A DNA stretch of 64,000 nucleotides from Schistocephalus solidus (lineage: Eukaryota > Platyhelminthes > Cestoda > Diphyllobothriidea > Diphyllobothriidae), in contig WEDG01000322.1 of the NCBI GenBank assembly GCA_017591395.1, positions 1-64,000 on the forward strand, read 5' to 3'. A program made the translations under genes and the position numbers. This document shows, piece after piece, positions 47,051-58,019 of this stretch (position 1 is its first letter; each line of letters starts with the position of its first letter). The notes under the pieces were generated by a model that did not search any database, was not told the DNA's origin, and worked only from the letters and a program-made list of their open reading frames with translations.

Positions 47051-50000
47051 GCATTGCAAAACATTTGCCGCAAAAGTATTGCATTCATAGTCAATAGGCA
47101 TTTACACTCATTTTTCGAGGACATAGTCCTAATTAAGTTGGAAAATCGGCGAACTCTCGTCTTCACAATCACTCTAACAGTCTGCCAAAAAAGTTAAGTA
47201 AACACTTTACCCTCTGCTTAAATCACTATCGTTTAGCAAGTAGTATATTCATCGCACTACCAATTTGATTAAAACCATCCTGTCCATATAAAACAAAAAT
47301 AGCTTCTTTCTGATAGGGGTAGTCAATGCGACTTTACATTTTAAATTTTATTTTCGTCAGTATTCTCCGCACCATTTGTGCACTGTCCACCTCTATCTTC
47401 ATAGTATGCTAAAAAATTGCGGATTTTCAGAAAAAACTTGTTGGCAAGAAGAAGTGCACTTTGCTTCAAGTCATCTTGGCAAGGATCGGAAACGCTGCGC
47501 TTCTGAGAAAACACAAACTATTGGTTCGTGTCATACGTAAACCGTAAGAATAAGGGTCTTACGGATGGCAAAAATGGTAACTAGTAGGAAACTGAACAGG
47601 TTAACACAAGATAATTTGTAAATATTATGCTTTGTGTTTTAGCATTTTTTAACTATTTTACAAAGAGGTGCACAATTTGATACAAGGGTGTAGCAGTTGT
47701 GTTGCCAAATATCTTGCAAATCGCTACCGACAGCTAACTGACCGATCTCCATTGGCATTAACCCACCAGCAATGGTAATTATTCATTAATTATAAACGAT
47801 TGAATCAATTAATGGTTAAATACGTCAATATTATTGAAGATTTTTATTAAATTATTGAATAATGTTATGTTTGGATCTGTTATCAGCGGTTGTTGAATCC
47901 CAACAACCAGACCTACCTGACAATCCTAAGCAATAGCCAACATTAATAGGCAAAATAAATTGGAAAGTAGCGCTTATTCGATAAATTCCTTAATTTCCCT
48001 TTAAAAGTAAACTATAACTCACGTTTTTCGCATCTTAAATCTGCTGTATTTCAAACCGACAACGTAACGAACATGCCTTTAGAATTCAATAAAAGTAGCA
48101 ATTGAAAAATCTTCAGATAAATAAGGACAGCCTTTCTGATCTCCGCTTTAATCTCAGTTTAGGTACAGAGTCCATTTTCTATAGGGTATCATCAATGCAT
48201 AAAATGTTGCCCAAAATTCATGATCTTTGTCCAGGTAAAGAGGAGTGCAATTTTTGATATATTTAAAACTGCTGGCCTCATCTATTCAAAACTAGCAATC
48301 TTTATTCCTACACTCTTAATATAAAGAAGACGCAGTAAATAATATCTGGCTCATTTGTCTTTCAACTTAGAGGCTGCATGTTTCTCCTCGTTCTTCCTTC
48401 GATGGATGTTTCACACTCCACTTCTGCAGAAATCTTAAACATATGTAGAAAACACTTTTCTAAACTTCAAAGTGTCGTTGTTTGCTACTGTTATTCCAGA
48501 AATGGTTTTTTATTATGTATTATTGCTACAGTTTTATAAAACAATTCTGTTTTTCTTTAGAATTTGGCGGTTTTCAAGGAAAATGACGTTATCTTTGAGG
48601 AAAAACACGTTTTTAACTCTACATGCCGCAGGAAAATATGAAGTGCATTCATTTATATATGTTTTTGATTATTTAATCCCTGATTTATGCTTGAAAATGT
48701 TTCTTTACAGTGATTTATTTTGTAAATTTCCTCATAGATAATGGAGGTGCCAAGAACCAGATTATAAAGCAAAGAAACAGCCACCGTCAGATATTATGCA
48801 AACACCACGATACTAAATACTATGAGTTGCTGATTGTCAAGTGAGCAAAGCTCTATTGGTTGCCTATTTGTAGGGTTGGTTCTGTGGTGTTTGATGGAGC
48901 AAAATGCAAAAGAAGAGCGAATTTCATTTTTGAAGGATTCATATACATTTAGCCACTTCCATGTTTGCAAGAGGGAGCAATTAAACGCGTCAAAAGGTTT
49001 TTTCAGACCCATCCTGTTTCATTAAATTATCTCCAATGTTTGAATATTACTATTAAGCATTTACGGGGTTAATATCCCTGTCGCTCATTTATAAGTGGAC
49101 AGTTAAGTGTGCACCATATTGAAATAAAATTAGCAGTAGGGACCATAAAATATTTAAATCTCTCTTTTGAAACCCATTCATTTATTTGTGTAGACAATCA
49201 AGTTAAAAGATGGATAGCATTTATCCTCTCTGAGGCTTGAGCTTGACACAGAGCAAATCGCCGCGAGCCATGTGTCTTCGTAAGAAAAGAGTCCTTGTGT
49301 GTTAGGGATGGAAAATGGGTGAGGAAATAATTAACTCTGGTTTTCGAATTGTTTCCTTGCTCGTCAAAATAATTGTATGTTGTAGACAGAGCAGTTTTCT
49401 AATCAAAGGCTTGTTTCTTGGATCTAAAGAACCACAATCCGATATCTGCAGTGCGCCATGTGGACGAGAGTTCACCAACCGACCGATTTGTGTTTATAGC
49501 GTGTGAACTGATAACCAATGATAAGAAGTTTTAGGTAATGGACATCATGGGTTCTGGCGGAAAAGTAAGCGGGACATTTGCCTTATAATCTAAACGTCAG
49601 CTTCTTTTAAGTAATCTGTCTATTTGTGTTAGATTCATGGCGACAAATAACAGTAAAAATCGTCATAACACAATTTTGCAGAAATCATTTCGTTAAAAAC
49701 CCTACGGTGGAATGTGCAGATAATGCTTCTTTTAAACACAAAATTTGACTTACTATAGCATAACCGACTAGCATTTCGGCAATACATGGGATGGTATTTC
49801 ATCAGCAACGCAGGCCTTCAACTGATTTAATATGAGGCCCCTATTGCTAAGGCAAATTGCATTGTTTCCTGATAATTGACGGTATTCATGGGAAATGCCT
49901 TTCTCTGTGATGAAAAGCTCGCCAGCAATCCCAAATACCCTGAAGAAATGTGAATGATTTTTTCTTCTTTCATTGTTTTAAATAATTAAAACCTTCTTAT

Positions 50001-50440
50001 TATTATATATCCGGTAAAAAGAAAAGTATCTTCGAGAAAACAGGAATTTCAAGAGGCTGGATTGTTACGTAACGGTGTTTTGAAAGGCAACTAACCTCTG
50101 TCCACGTCATTACGTACGATGAGGTGCTTATTGGCAAGATGTTTGCAGTCGTTTAGACACCAGATTAATTCAATGTCGTGTTCAGGGGATAAAGCAGAAA
50201 CCTAAGCGCATACTTCGGCCAACTCTCTCTTTTGAAGTAGGTGAGTGTGTCTTGTCAGGTCCTTCAAACATCAGTCTGTTCTCTTCCATTTAAATGTTTC
50301 TTTTTTCCTTTCATTAACCTTTCTTTTAAGCCCTTATAAATGTCATATCCCCGTCAAGTAGTTTGTAAGGGAGCATTGGAGAGGGAATAATATATAGTGC
50401 TGCGAATTAGGGTCACGAAGCAAAAAAGATTGAAATCTCT
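47051..50440. other. AT-rich, no recognisable gene
   Basis: Only short frames occur, for example 89 codons at 48472-48741 and rich in Phe/Leu as expected from AT-rich DNA. The TTTGAAACCCATT segments near 49170 and 50445 hint at a weak dispersed repeat. Confidence 0.35.
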
Positions 50441-50449
50441 CATTTGAAA

Positions 50450-50665
50450 CCCATTAACTGTTCACCAAGATCTCTTTGAGCGATATAGTTCAGAGGAAAT
50501 ATTAAATTAAGATCTCTGATTTATGCGTTTTAGGCCATGTAAATTATCATAAACCCTCAACCAGTCTTGATAAGGAAATCAATTTTACAAAAATAAATAG
50601 TAGTCCACGTCAAGTCCAAGGCCTGTGTAATGTTTTATTATACGTCTGTGCTTCCGTGGAATACT
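50450..50665 (-). repeat. Dispersed repeat shared with 28.68-28.87 kb (inverted)
   Basis: Reverse complement of the 28675-28870 segment, with landmarks GATAAGGAAATCAATTTTAC, GTCCACGTCAAGTCCAAG, AATGTTTTATTATACGTCTG and TGCTTCC. Confidence 0.65.
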
Positions 50666-50676
50666 GTCTTATATAA

Positions 50677-50698
50677 ATATATATATATATATATATAT
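50677..50698. repeat. (TA)n tract
   Basis: A short TA run touching the 3' end of the minus-strand hammerhead-like unit H6. Confidence 0.9.
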
Positions 50699-50805
50699 CA
50701 GAAGAAGAGGCGATCACGGGAACAATAGGTTTAATATCCTGACGTTTCAAAAATCAAACAAGATTCCATCGTCGGAGGTAGGTTCAGTACGGCGCCTCAC
50801 AGTAT
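50699..50805 (-). ncRNA. Hammerhead-ribozyme-like unit H6
   Basis: Minus strand: ACCT, CCGACGA (CTGANGA expected; the second base is C), stem II GGAATC ... GATTTTT (six pairs with wobbles), GAAACGTC (complement of 50741-50748), then AGG pairing with CCT. GAA-ACGT-C gives a minimal, self-complementary stem III, as described for dimeric PLE hammerheads. Only one core position differs from consensus, so this is one of the best candidates. It is the reverse complement of unit H5. Confidence 0.6.
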
Positions 50806-51187
50806 TTTATGGGTTCTGAACATGCTGGCTCTACAGCTATTCGTGCAGGATGCACCTCGCAGGGGTGGGGGAGTTAGTTGCTGTCCTGCTGATCATTGAT
50901 TTTTATTCTCCATCGCCTCGCCTGGGGCTGTGTCGGATGGCAAGTGTCATTGACCTCGTCTGCATTGCCCGTGTTTGGTGTACCGGACCCGCATGTCTGT
51001 TTCTCGTCCCTCGTTTGAAGCTGTCCGTGCACGGCTCATCGGTGGTTGCTGAGTCATTGCCGGTGTCTCCGTTCCTACCGGGTTGGAGACGCTCATCATC
51101 GGTTTTCGTGCGCAAACTAACTTCACCTGCGTCCACGTTCATGCCTGGCCGGAGGTCTTTCTGGTTTGCGTTCTCCGCGGTTATCCC

Positions 51188-51191
<4 letters not shown>
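50806..51191 (-). pseudogene. Possible PLE C-terminal tail upstream of H6
   Basis: A 96-codon minus frame (51193-50903) rich in Arg, Asp and Thr (EVSLRTKTDDERLQPGRNGD, RAMQTRSMTLAIRHSPRRGD) ends shortly before the hammerhead-like unit on the same strand. The position suggests the 3' coding end of a PLE of the H5/H6 family. No GIY-YIG motif is visible here, and the upstream side is cut by a (TA)n tract. The assignment rests on position. Confidence 0.35.

Positions 51192-51245
<54 letters not shown>
51192..51245. repeat. (TA)n microsatellite
   Basis: About 54 bases of TA between two PLE-derived segments. Confidence 0.97.
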
Positions 51246-51248
<3 letters not shown>

Positions 51249-52180
51249 GAAGCAAAGACGATGTTTGGGAATCAATAGGTAACTTTATTATGTACATTTT
51301 CGACGCTGGCGCCCCAGATCGTCGTCAGACTTGTGGTAAGTGTGCAAAAACAGTTCAAATTTAACACGTGCCCGAAAAATCGATATTGCTTTGTCATTCC
51401 TGCAAATTGTTGTCATTGTGAGGGTATTTCCATTTGGATTGGCTCTCGTTTCTTCCCGCTATCTTTCAGGTAGTCGTACACATGGTCCGATTCGATGTGT
51501 CGGTTGATGCATGAGTCATCTGAGAAAACGGCCTCTACAAATTCTCGGCCTTTCTTAGATGGACAGGAGGACACAATGCGGGTTTTGTCCCAGGCAAAGT
51601 GTCCTGTTTTCTATGCGTGCATGGCAACTTGAGACAAGTTGTTCTGCCTCCCTTACTGCCCAATTGATGTTCGTGTATGCGCTTGGAGGCTGATCCTAGT
51701 TCGACCACAGTACACCGCATTGCAGCTGTTACACATTGGTATCTTGTAAACGACTTCTTTTTTATCTAAATAGCCAACCCTATCCTTAGGGTGTACAAGC
51801 TGGTTTCGTAGTGTAGTCGTTGGTTTGTGCGCCACTTGGATTTGATGTTGATAGAACTCTTGTGAGAATGAAAAATTTGTTTCTAAGCATAAGTCCAAGA
51901 GTTCAAGCAAGGCAGATGTAGGAATATCCATGTCATAAGCATGGAGTAATTCTTCTGTGTATTGCCTTGCAAGATCTAATGGTATGGATGTGAAGAGAGA
52001 AACAACATCAAAAGACACCATTATTTCATCTGCTGCAATGTTGAGTCTTCGTAATTTGTCCAGAAACCCTAGGGAGTTGTCAATGGATATTTCACAATTC
52101 TTTGTCAATGGGTGTAATTTTAGGAAAGCCACTTAGAAATCTTATAATTGGGTGCACCGATTAACGGTACTATCGGTCCA
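51246..52180 (-). pseudogene. Penelope-like element copy A, internally deleted
   Basis: From its 5' side (52180) the minus strand reads PIVPLIGAPNYKISKW, LHPLTKNCEISIDNS, EIMVSFDVVSLFTSIP (motif A) and LELLDLCLETNFSF. It then jumps from FYQ straight to HQIQVAHKPTTTLRNQLVHP, losing motifs B and C (the YVDD region). The GIY-YIG segment (VYKIPMCNSCNAVYCGRT) has an inserted residue and frameshifts. The 3' end carries motif H7 and stops at a (TA)n tract. The 5' end abuts copy B head-to-head at 52180/52181. Confidence 0.88.
51288..51335 (-). ncRNA. Hammerhead-like motif H7 (PLE copy A 3' end)
   Basis: Minus strand: CTGACGA (complement of 51322-51328), a strong hairpin (CTGG-GGCG-CCAG extended by GACG/CGTC), then GAAAATGTAC. 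Compared with classical hammerheads, the base of stem II overlaps the core GA, so the fold is ambiguous. The same block recurs at H8, H9 and H10. Confidence 0.45.
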
Positions 52181-53352
52181 TACCATTAGATCTTGCCAGG
52201 CAATACACAGAAGAATTACTACATGCTTATGACATGGATATTCCTACATCTGCCTTGCTTGAACTCTTGGACTTATGCTTAGAAACAAATTTTACATTCT
52301 CACTAGTGTTCTATCAACAGCAAAAGGGTGCCCCTATGGGCTCACCAATCTCTGGCTTCCTAGCGGAGGTAACAATGCAAAAATTAGAAGCTACCGCCCT
52401 ACCACTGGTTGAACCCAAGTTTTGGGTACGCTACGTTGATGAAACGTTTGTCATCGTTAAAAGGGACCGACTGGAATCACTGCACAATATTATTAATTCG
52501 ACGATACCTGGAAAAACCTTTACGCTCGAAAAAGAAATTGACAATCAACTACCTTTTCTTGACGTCCTCGTACAGCGAAAGACTGACGGGACCTTTGAAA
52601 CATCAGCTTACCGCAAAGAGGCTAATGCGGATGTTATCCTACATTATGAGAGCAACCACCCTGTCGCCCACAAACGAAGCGTGGTCAACACACTCATCAA
52701 ACGAGCAAAAACTCAACGTTCTACCAAAGAACTTTATCAAATTGAACTCACTTATCTATTCAACCTGTTTTCCAGCAACGGTTACCCCAGAGATTTTGTA
52801 CGTAGATGCATGAGACATCAAGAATTCAAAGAAAAAGAAAAAGATAAGGAACTAGATTGTTCCGATCATGCGCCCACAATAAAAAACTGGCGAACACTTC
52901 CATACATTAAGAACGTGTCTGAACTCGTTGAAAGACACCTGCGGAAGCACCAAATTTACGTGGCGCACAAACCCACGACTACAATTCGAAACCAGCTTGT
53001 ACACCCTAAGGATAGGGTTGGCTATTTAGATAAAAAAGAAGCCGTTTACAAAATCCCATGTAACAGTTGTAATGTTGTGTATTGCGGCCAAACAGGAAAA
53101 TCAGTCTCTACACGCCTATACGAACATCAGTTGGCTGTCAAGAGACGAGACCACCTGTCTCAAGTTGCCGTGCATACACTAGAAACTGGGCACAAATTTG
53201 CATGGGATAAAACGCGTATTGTTGGCTTCTGCCCATCGAAGAGAGGCCGGGAATTCTTAGAGGCCATGCATTCTGATGACTCGTGCATTAATCGGCACAT
53301 CGAATTAGATGCCCCGTACAAAAATCTCAAAGACAAGTGGAAAAGGCGGTAG
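52181..53352 (+). pseudogene. Penelope-like element copy B: RT motif B to GIY-YIG nuclease
   Basis: The longest PLE frame here: 372 codons from Met 52234, open from 52181 (PLDLARQYTEELLHAYDMDI). In order: GAPMGSPISGFLAEV (motif B), WVRYVDETFVIVK (motif C; the YVDD second Asp is Glu), FTLEKEIDNQLPFLDVL, ELTYLFNLFSSNGYPRDFV, VAHKPTTTIRNQLVHPKDRV, VYKIPCNSCNVVYCGQTGKS and TRLYEHQL (GIY-YIG core with CxxC), then GREFLEAMHSDDSCINRHIE (late catalytic region), ending KDKWKRR. Fingers and motif A are missing because the copy is 5'-truncated at the inverted junction with copy A. The YVDE change and truncation make it non-functional despite the open frame. Confidence 0.92.
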
Positions 53353-53454
53353 CCAATCATATTTAGATGTTCATCAACAATGGCAGCTATTGGCAGGACT
53401 GATTCAGCAATATCGATTTTCTGACATGTTTTAAATTTTAACTGTTTTTTGCAC

Positions 53455-53535
53455 ATTTACCACAAGTCTGACGACGACCTGGGGAACCAGCGTCGAAAAA
53501 TTTACATAATAAAGTTACTCATTGTTTCCCACAGA
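53455..53535 (+). ncRNA. Hammerhead-like motif H8 at the tandem PLE junction
   Basis: ACAAGT, CTGACGA (53468-53474), hairpin CGACCTGGGGAACCAGCGTC, GAAAAATTTAC, then CATAATAAAGTTACTC. It lies about 110 bp after the stop of copy B and about 35 bp before the start of copy C. It therefore sits exactly where a pseudo-LTR between tandem PLE units is expected. AATT after GAA would be a minimal self-complementary stem III. Confidence 0.5.
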
Positions 53536-53539
53536 ACTT

Positions 53540-54750
53540 TTTTTACTTCGAATTATATCTCTTGGGATGCCCGTATTCCAATTTATTCGTATTATTTACT
53601 CTCGCGATGTTTTACTGCAAGCTAGACGATGGGAAAAGTGTGCAATACGCGAAAGCTTAACGCGGGAACAGTTATCATTTTTACACAGATGCCGGAAATT
53701 CAAGATTTTGCCGAAATCTCTCCAAATTAAACCTGCCATAAAAACTCCCCAAGGATATCAGATAGCGTCTCGTTATGGTCGCAGCATGCTTGGCGCATTC
53801 ATCTCCAATGCTCATTATAGACTCCAAAAATTCCAAACTTCTCAGTTGCAATACATGCAGTTCTGCAGAGATGAACTTCCTGCACACATATTTGAATCTC
53901 TAAATGAGACCATTACCTGTGTGTCCAACATCGAACGACAGAAGAAGAGAGGAATGTTAGACAAGAAATGGATAGCCATTTCCAAACAATCATACTCAAA
54001 CCCGAATCGCTCAAAACATGTTATAAATCTGTCCTCAAGAAACCTTACAATAACTGAAGAACAAGTACTTTCCAAGGGATTGAAATGTAATCTTTCGGAT
54101 TCGAAATACCTGGACTTTCTTGCCAACTTGGAGTCCATTATATCAGCGGAACCTCTTACAGAAGATGAATGTTTCACAGTTCGAAATAACACTATACATG
54201 CTTTAAAGAATCGAAATCCATTTTCAGTACTATCAAATGAAGAAAGAAAAGCCCTCAAATCTCTCAAAACAGACAAAAACATCGTTATCCTTCCTGCGGA
54301 CAAAGGAGGTTCAAAAGCTATCTTGGACAAAGCAGACTACGATAAAAAAATGCTGTCATTGTTACAAGATAGGTCAACCTATAAACCTCTTGACGCAGAT
54401 CCTACTAAAGCACAGAATTCATCAATTGAAAAAGTACTTAAACGTCTTACAGGAAAGAAGCAAATATCAGGAGATATTGCCAAATCCTTGAGACAAACTG
54501 AACCGACCATAGCTAAGATCTATGGACTACCTTAGGTTCACAAGCCAGAGGTGCCACTGCGACCGATAGTATCGTTAATCGGTGCACCCTAAATATAAAA
54601 TTTCTAAGTGGCTTTTCCGCAAATTACACCCATTGACAAAGAATTGTGAAACATCCATTGACAATTCTACCAAAAAGAACTTTATCAAATTGAACTCACT
54701 TATCTATTTCAACCTGTTTTCCAGCAATGATTACCCCAGAGATTTTGTAC

Positions 54751-54751
<1 letters not shown>
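53540..54751 (+). pseudogene. Penelope-like element copy C: N-terminal region and RT fingers, then deleted
   Basis: The frame 53522-54535 reads GMPVFQFIRIIYSRDVLLQA, RRWEKCAIRESLTREQLSFL, LKTDKNIVILPADKGGSKAI (RT N-terminal PADKGG motif), DYDKKMLSLLQDRSTYKPL and SLRQTEPTIAKIYGLP, then an in-frame TAG where the 56 kb copy has PKVHK. Further decayed sequence reaches KNCETSIDNST and jumps directly to KKNFIKLNSLIYFNLFSSND at about 54670, losing motifs A to C. It ends within PRDFVR at a (TA)n tract (54752). It is the downstream member of a direct tandem with copy B. Confidence 0.88.
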
Positions 54752-54817
<66 letters not shown>

Positions 54818-54922
54818 AGTGTGGGGCTCACCGATCTGCTTAAGGAACATGCTTGTTCCGTTGTGCCCTGGAGCTCAGACTAGAGCCCTCGCAGGCGGTC
54901 CCATATATATATATATATATAT
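54752..54922 (-). repeat. (TA)n - SINE head - (TA)n insertion within PLE sequence
   Basis: TA tracts at 54752-54814 and 54903-54922 flank an 89-bp inverted SINE head (GATCTGCTTAAGGAACATGC, CCTGGAGCTCAGACTAGAGC). The same (TA)n/SINE-head/TA arrangement is present at 35819-35970. It separates convergent PLE copies C (+) and D (-). Confidence 0.9.
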
Positions 54923-57497
54923 TTAGAAGCAAAGACGTTCTTTGGGAAACAAAAGGTAACTTTATTATGTAAATTTTCGACGCTGGCACCCCAGATCGTC
55001 GTCAGACTTGTGGTAAGTGTGCAAAAACAGTTCAAATTTAACACGTGCCGGAAAAATCGATATTGCTTTGTCATTCCTGCCAAATTGTTGTCATTGTGGT
55101 GTATTTCCATGTGGATTGGCTCTCGTTTCTTCCCGCTTTCTTTCAGTTAGTCGAACACATGGTCCAATTCGATGTGTCGGTTGATGCATGAGTCATCTGA
55201 GAAAACGGCCTCTAAAAATTCTCGGCCTTTCTTAGATGGACAGGAGGACACAATGCGGGTTTTGTCCCAGGCAAATTTGTGTCCTGTTTCTAGCTTGTGC
55301 ATGGCAATTTGAGACAAGTTGTCTCGCCTCCTTACTGCCAATTGATGTTCGTGTATGCGCGTGGAGGCTGATTTTCCTGTCTGACCACAGTACACCGCAT
55401 TGCAGCTGTTACATGGTATCTTGTAAACGACTTCTTTTTTATCTAAATAGCCAACCCTATCCTTAGGGTGTACAAGCTGGTTTCGTAGTGTAGTCGTTGG
55501 TTTGTGCGCCACTTGGATTTGATGTTTCCGCAGGTGCCTTTCAACGAGTTCGGACACGTTCTTGATGTACGGAAGTGTTCGCCAGTTCTTTGATTTGGGC
55601 GCTTGACCGGAACAATCTAGTTCCTTGTCTTTTTCCTTTTATTTTTAACTTCTGTCGTCTCATGCATCGACGTATAAATTCTCTTGGATAACCATTTCTG
55701 CAAAAATAGTTTGAATAAATAACTGGAGTTCGTTTTGGTAGAGTTCATTATCAGAACAGTGCGTTTTAGCTCGATTGAGTAGGCTGTTAACAGTACTCCG
55801 CTTGTGAGCAATAGGGTGGTTGCTCTGGTAATGCAGGATAATTTCCGCATAAGCTTCTTTGCGGTAAACCGATGTTTGAAATGTCCCGTCAGTCTTTCGC
55901 TGTACGAGGACGTCAATAAACGGGAGTTTACTGTCAATTTCTCTTTCGAGCGTGAAGGTGATACCTGGTACCGTTGAGTTTATAATGCTATGCAGCCTTT
56001 CTAGTTGATCCTTTTTAACGATAACAAACGTGTCATCCACGTAGCGAATCCATAATTTGGGGTTAACTAGTGGTAAGGCAATAGCTTCTAATTTTTGCAT
56101 AGTTACTTCAGCCAAGAAGCCGGAGATGGGTGAAACCATAGGGGCTCCCTTTAGCTGTTTGTAGTATCCTTGTGATAGAAGGATAAATTCGTTTCCAGAC
56201 ATAGATCCAAGAGTTCCAGTAAGGCAGATACAGAAACATCCATGTCATAAGACTGCAGTAATTCTTCTGTGTATTGCCTTGCCAAATCTATTGGTATGGA
56301 TGTGAAAAGAGAGACAACATCGAAAAGATACCATTATTTCATCTTTTGCAATCTGGAGCCCTCGCAATTTATTCAGAAATTCTACAGAGTTTTCGATAGA
56401 AGTTTCACAATTCCTTGTCAATGGATGTAACTTGTGGAAAAGCCACTTCGAAATTTTATAATTGGGTGCACCAATCAATGATACTATCGGTCGTAATGGT
56501 ACTTCGGCTTTGTGAACCTTGGGTAATCCGTAGATTTTAGCTATGGTCGGTTCAGTTTGTCTTAGGGACTTGGCAATATCTTCTGATATTTGCTTTTTCC
56601 CTTTAAGACGCTTTAAAACCCTTTCAATAGTTGAATTCTGCGTTTTTGTAGGATCCGCGTTAAGAGGTTTAATAGGTTGAACTATCTTGTAACAACGACA
56701 GCATCTTCTCATCGTAGTCCACCTTGTTCAAAATGGCTGTTGAACCTCCTTTGTCCGCAGGTAGGATGACGATGTTTTTATCGATTTTTAAAGTTTTTAA
56801 TGCCTTCTTCTCTTCATGTGATACGGTTGAAAAAGGATTTCGGTTCCTTAAGGCATGTACAGTGCTATTCCGTATTGTGAAACGTTCCTCGTCTGTAAAA
56901 GATTCTGCTGAAATGATAGACTCCAAATTCGGAAGGAACTCTAGGTATTTGAATCAGAAAGATTGTATTTTATTCCTTTAGAAAGTATTCGTTCTTCGGT
57001 TATTGTGAGGCTTCTGGATGACAATTTTACATCATTTGTTGTTTAATTTTGGTTCGTGTTAAATCTATGGGAAATAGCCATTTATTTCTTGTCCAAAGCC
57101 TCTCTCTTCTTCTGCAGTTCATTGTCAGCCACAAAGGTAATCGTCTCATTTAAAGATTGAAATAAGTGTCTAGGAAGTTTATCTTGACAAAACTGCATAT
57201 AATGCTCTTTAGAAGTTTTGAATTTCTGTTTCTGTAGTGATCATTTGAAATGAACGCGCCGAGCATGCTTTGTCCGTAACGATTTGCAATCTGATATCCT
57301 TGGGTAGTTCTTATGGCAGGTTTAATTTGGATAGACTTAGGCAAAATCTTCATTTTTCGGCATCGATGTAAAAACGATAACTGTTTTCGCGTAAGATTTT
57401 CGCGTATTGCACACTTTTCCCATCGTCTAGCTTGTAGCAAAACTTCGCGATCGTAAGTCATACGAACCAATTGGAAAATAGGCATCCCAAGAAAATA
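54923..57497 (-). pseudogene. Penelope-like element copy D, near full length
   Basis: The most complete PLE (~2.6 kb). Minus strand, in order: MPIFQLVRMTYDREVLLQAR (57485 on), NIVILPADKGGSTAILNKVD (56926-56669), LRQTEPTIAKIYGLPKVHK and PLRPIVSLIGAPNYKISKWL, then EIMVSF with a frameshift inside motif A. Next are GAPMVSPISGFLAEV (motif B; GAPMGSP in copy B), WIRYVDDTFVIVKKDQ (motif C, intact YVDD), LPFIDVLVQRKTDG, another frameshift, and VYKIPCNSCNAVYCGQTGKS, STRIHEHQL and GREFLEAVFSDDSCINRHIE (GIY-YIG nuclease). At least four frameshifts break it. Motif H9 lies at its 3' end and H10 immediately 5', so it is a tandem unit with copy E. Confidence 0.92.
54965..55012 (-). ncRNA. Hammerhead-like motif H9 (PLE copy D 3' end)
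   Basis: Minus strand: CTGACGA (complement of 54999-55005), GACG-AT-CTGG/CCAG-CGTC hairpin, GAAAATTTAC. Same architecture as H7, H8 and H10; about 135 bp 3' of the GIY-YIG frame. Confidence 0.5.
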
Positions 57498-58002
57498 TAA
57501 TTAGAAGCAAAGACGTTCTTTGGGAAACAATAGGTAACTTTATTATATAAATTTTCGACGGTGGCACCCCAGATCGTCGTCAGACTTGTGGTAAGTGTGC
57601 AAAAACAGTTCAAATTTAACACGTGCCGGAAAAATCGATATTGCTTTGTCATTCCTGCAAATTGTTGTCATTGTGGGGGTATTTCCATTTGGATTGGCTC
57701 TCGTTTCTTCCCGCTTTCTTTCAGGTAGTCGTACACATGGTCCAATTCGATGTGTCGGTTGATGCATGAGTCATCTGAGAAAACGGCCTCTACAAAATTC
57801 TCGGCCTTTCTTAGATGGACAGGAGGCAACAATGCGGGTTTTGTCCCAGGCAAATTTGTGTTCTGTTTCAAGCGTGTGCATGGCAACTTGAGACAAGATG
57901 TCTCGCCTCCTTACTGACAATTGATGTTCGTGTATGCGCGTGGAGGCTGATTTTCCCGTCTGACCACAGTACACCGCATTGCAGCTGTTACATGGTATCT
58001 TG
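57498..58002 (-). pseudogene. Penelope-like element copy E: 3' fragment upstream of copy D
   Basis: Minus-strand frames give IPCNSCNAVYCGQTGKSAST, RIHEHQLSVRRRDILSQVAM, HTLETEHKFAWDKTRIVASC and, after a frameshift, VEAVFSDDSCINRHIELDHV. This is the GIY-YIG nuclease and C-terminus. Its 3' UTR with motif H10 runs directly into the start of copy D, forming a direct tandem. The 5' break at about 58002 carries a micro-inversion and then repeat R1. Confidence 0.88.
57545..57590 (-). ncRNA. Hammerhead-like motif H10 at the copy E/D tandem junction
   Basis: Minus strand: CTGACGA (complement of 57577-57583), hairpin CTGGGGTGCCACCGTC (one arm changed relative to H9), GAAAATTTAT. It lies between the C-terminal frame of copy E and the N-terminal frame of copy D. 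Confidence 0.45.
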
Positions 58003-58019
58003 TGAAAAAGAAGTCGTTT

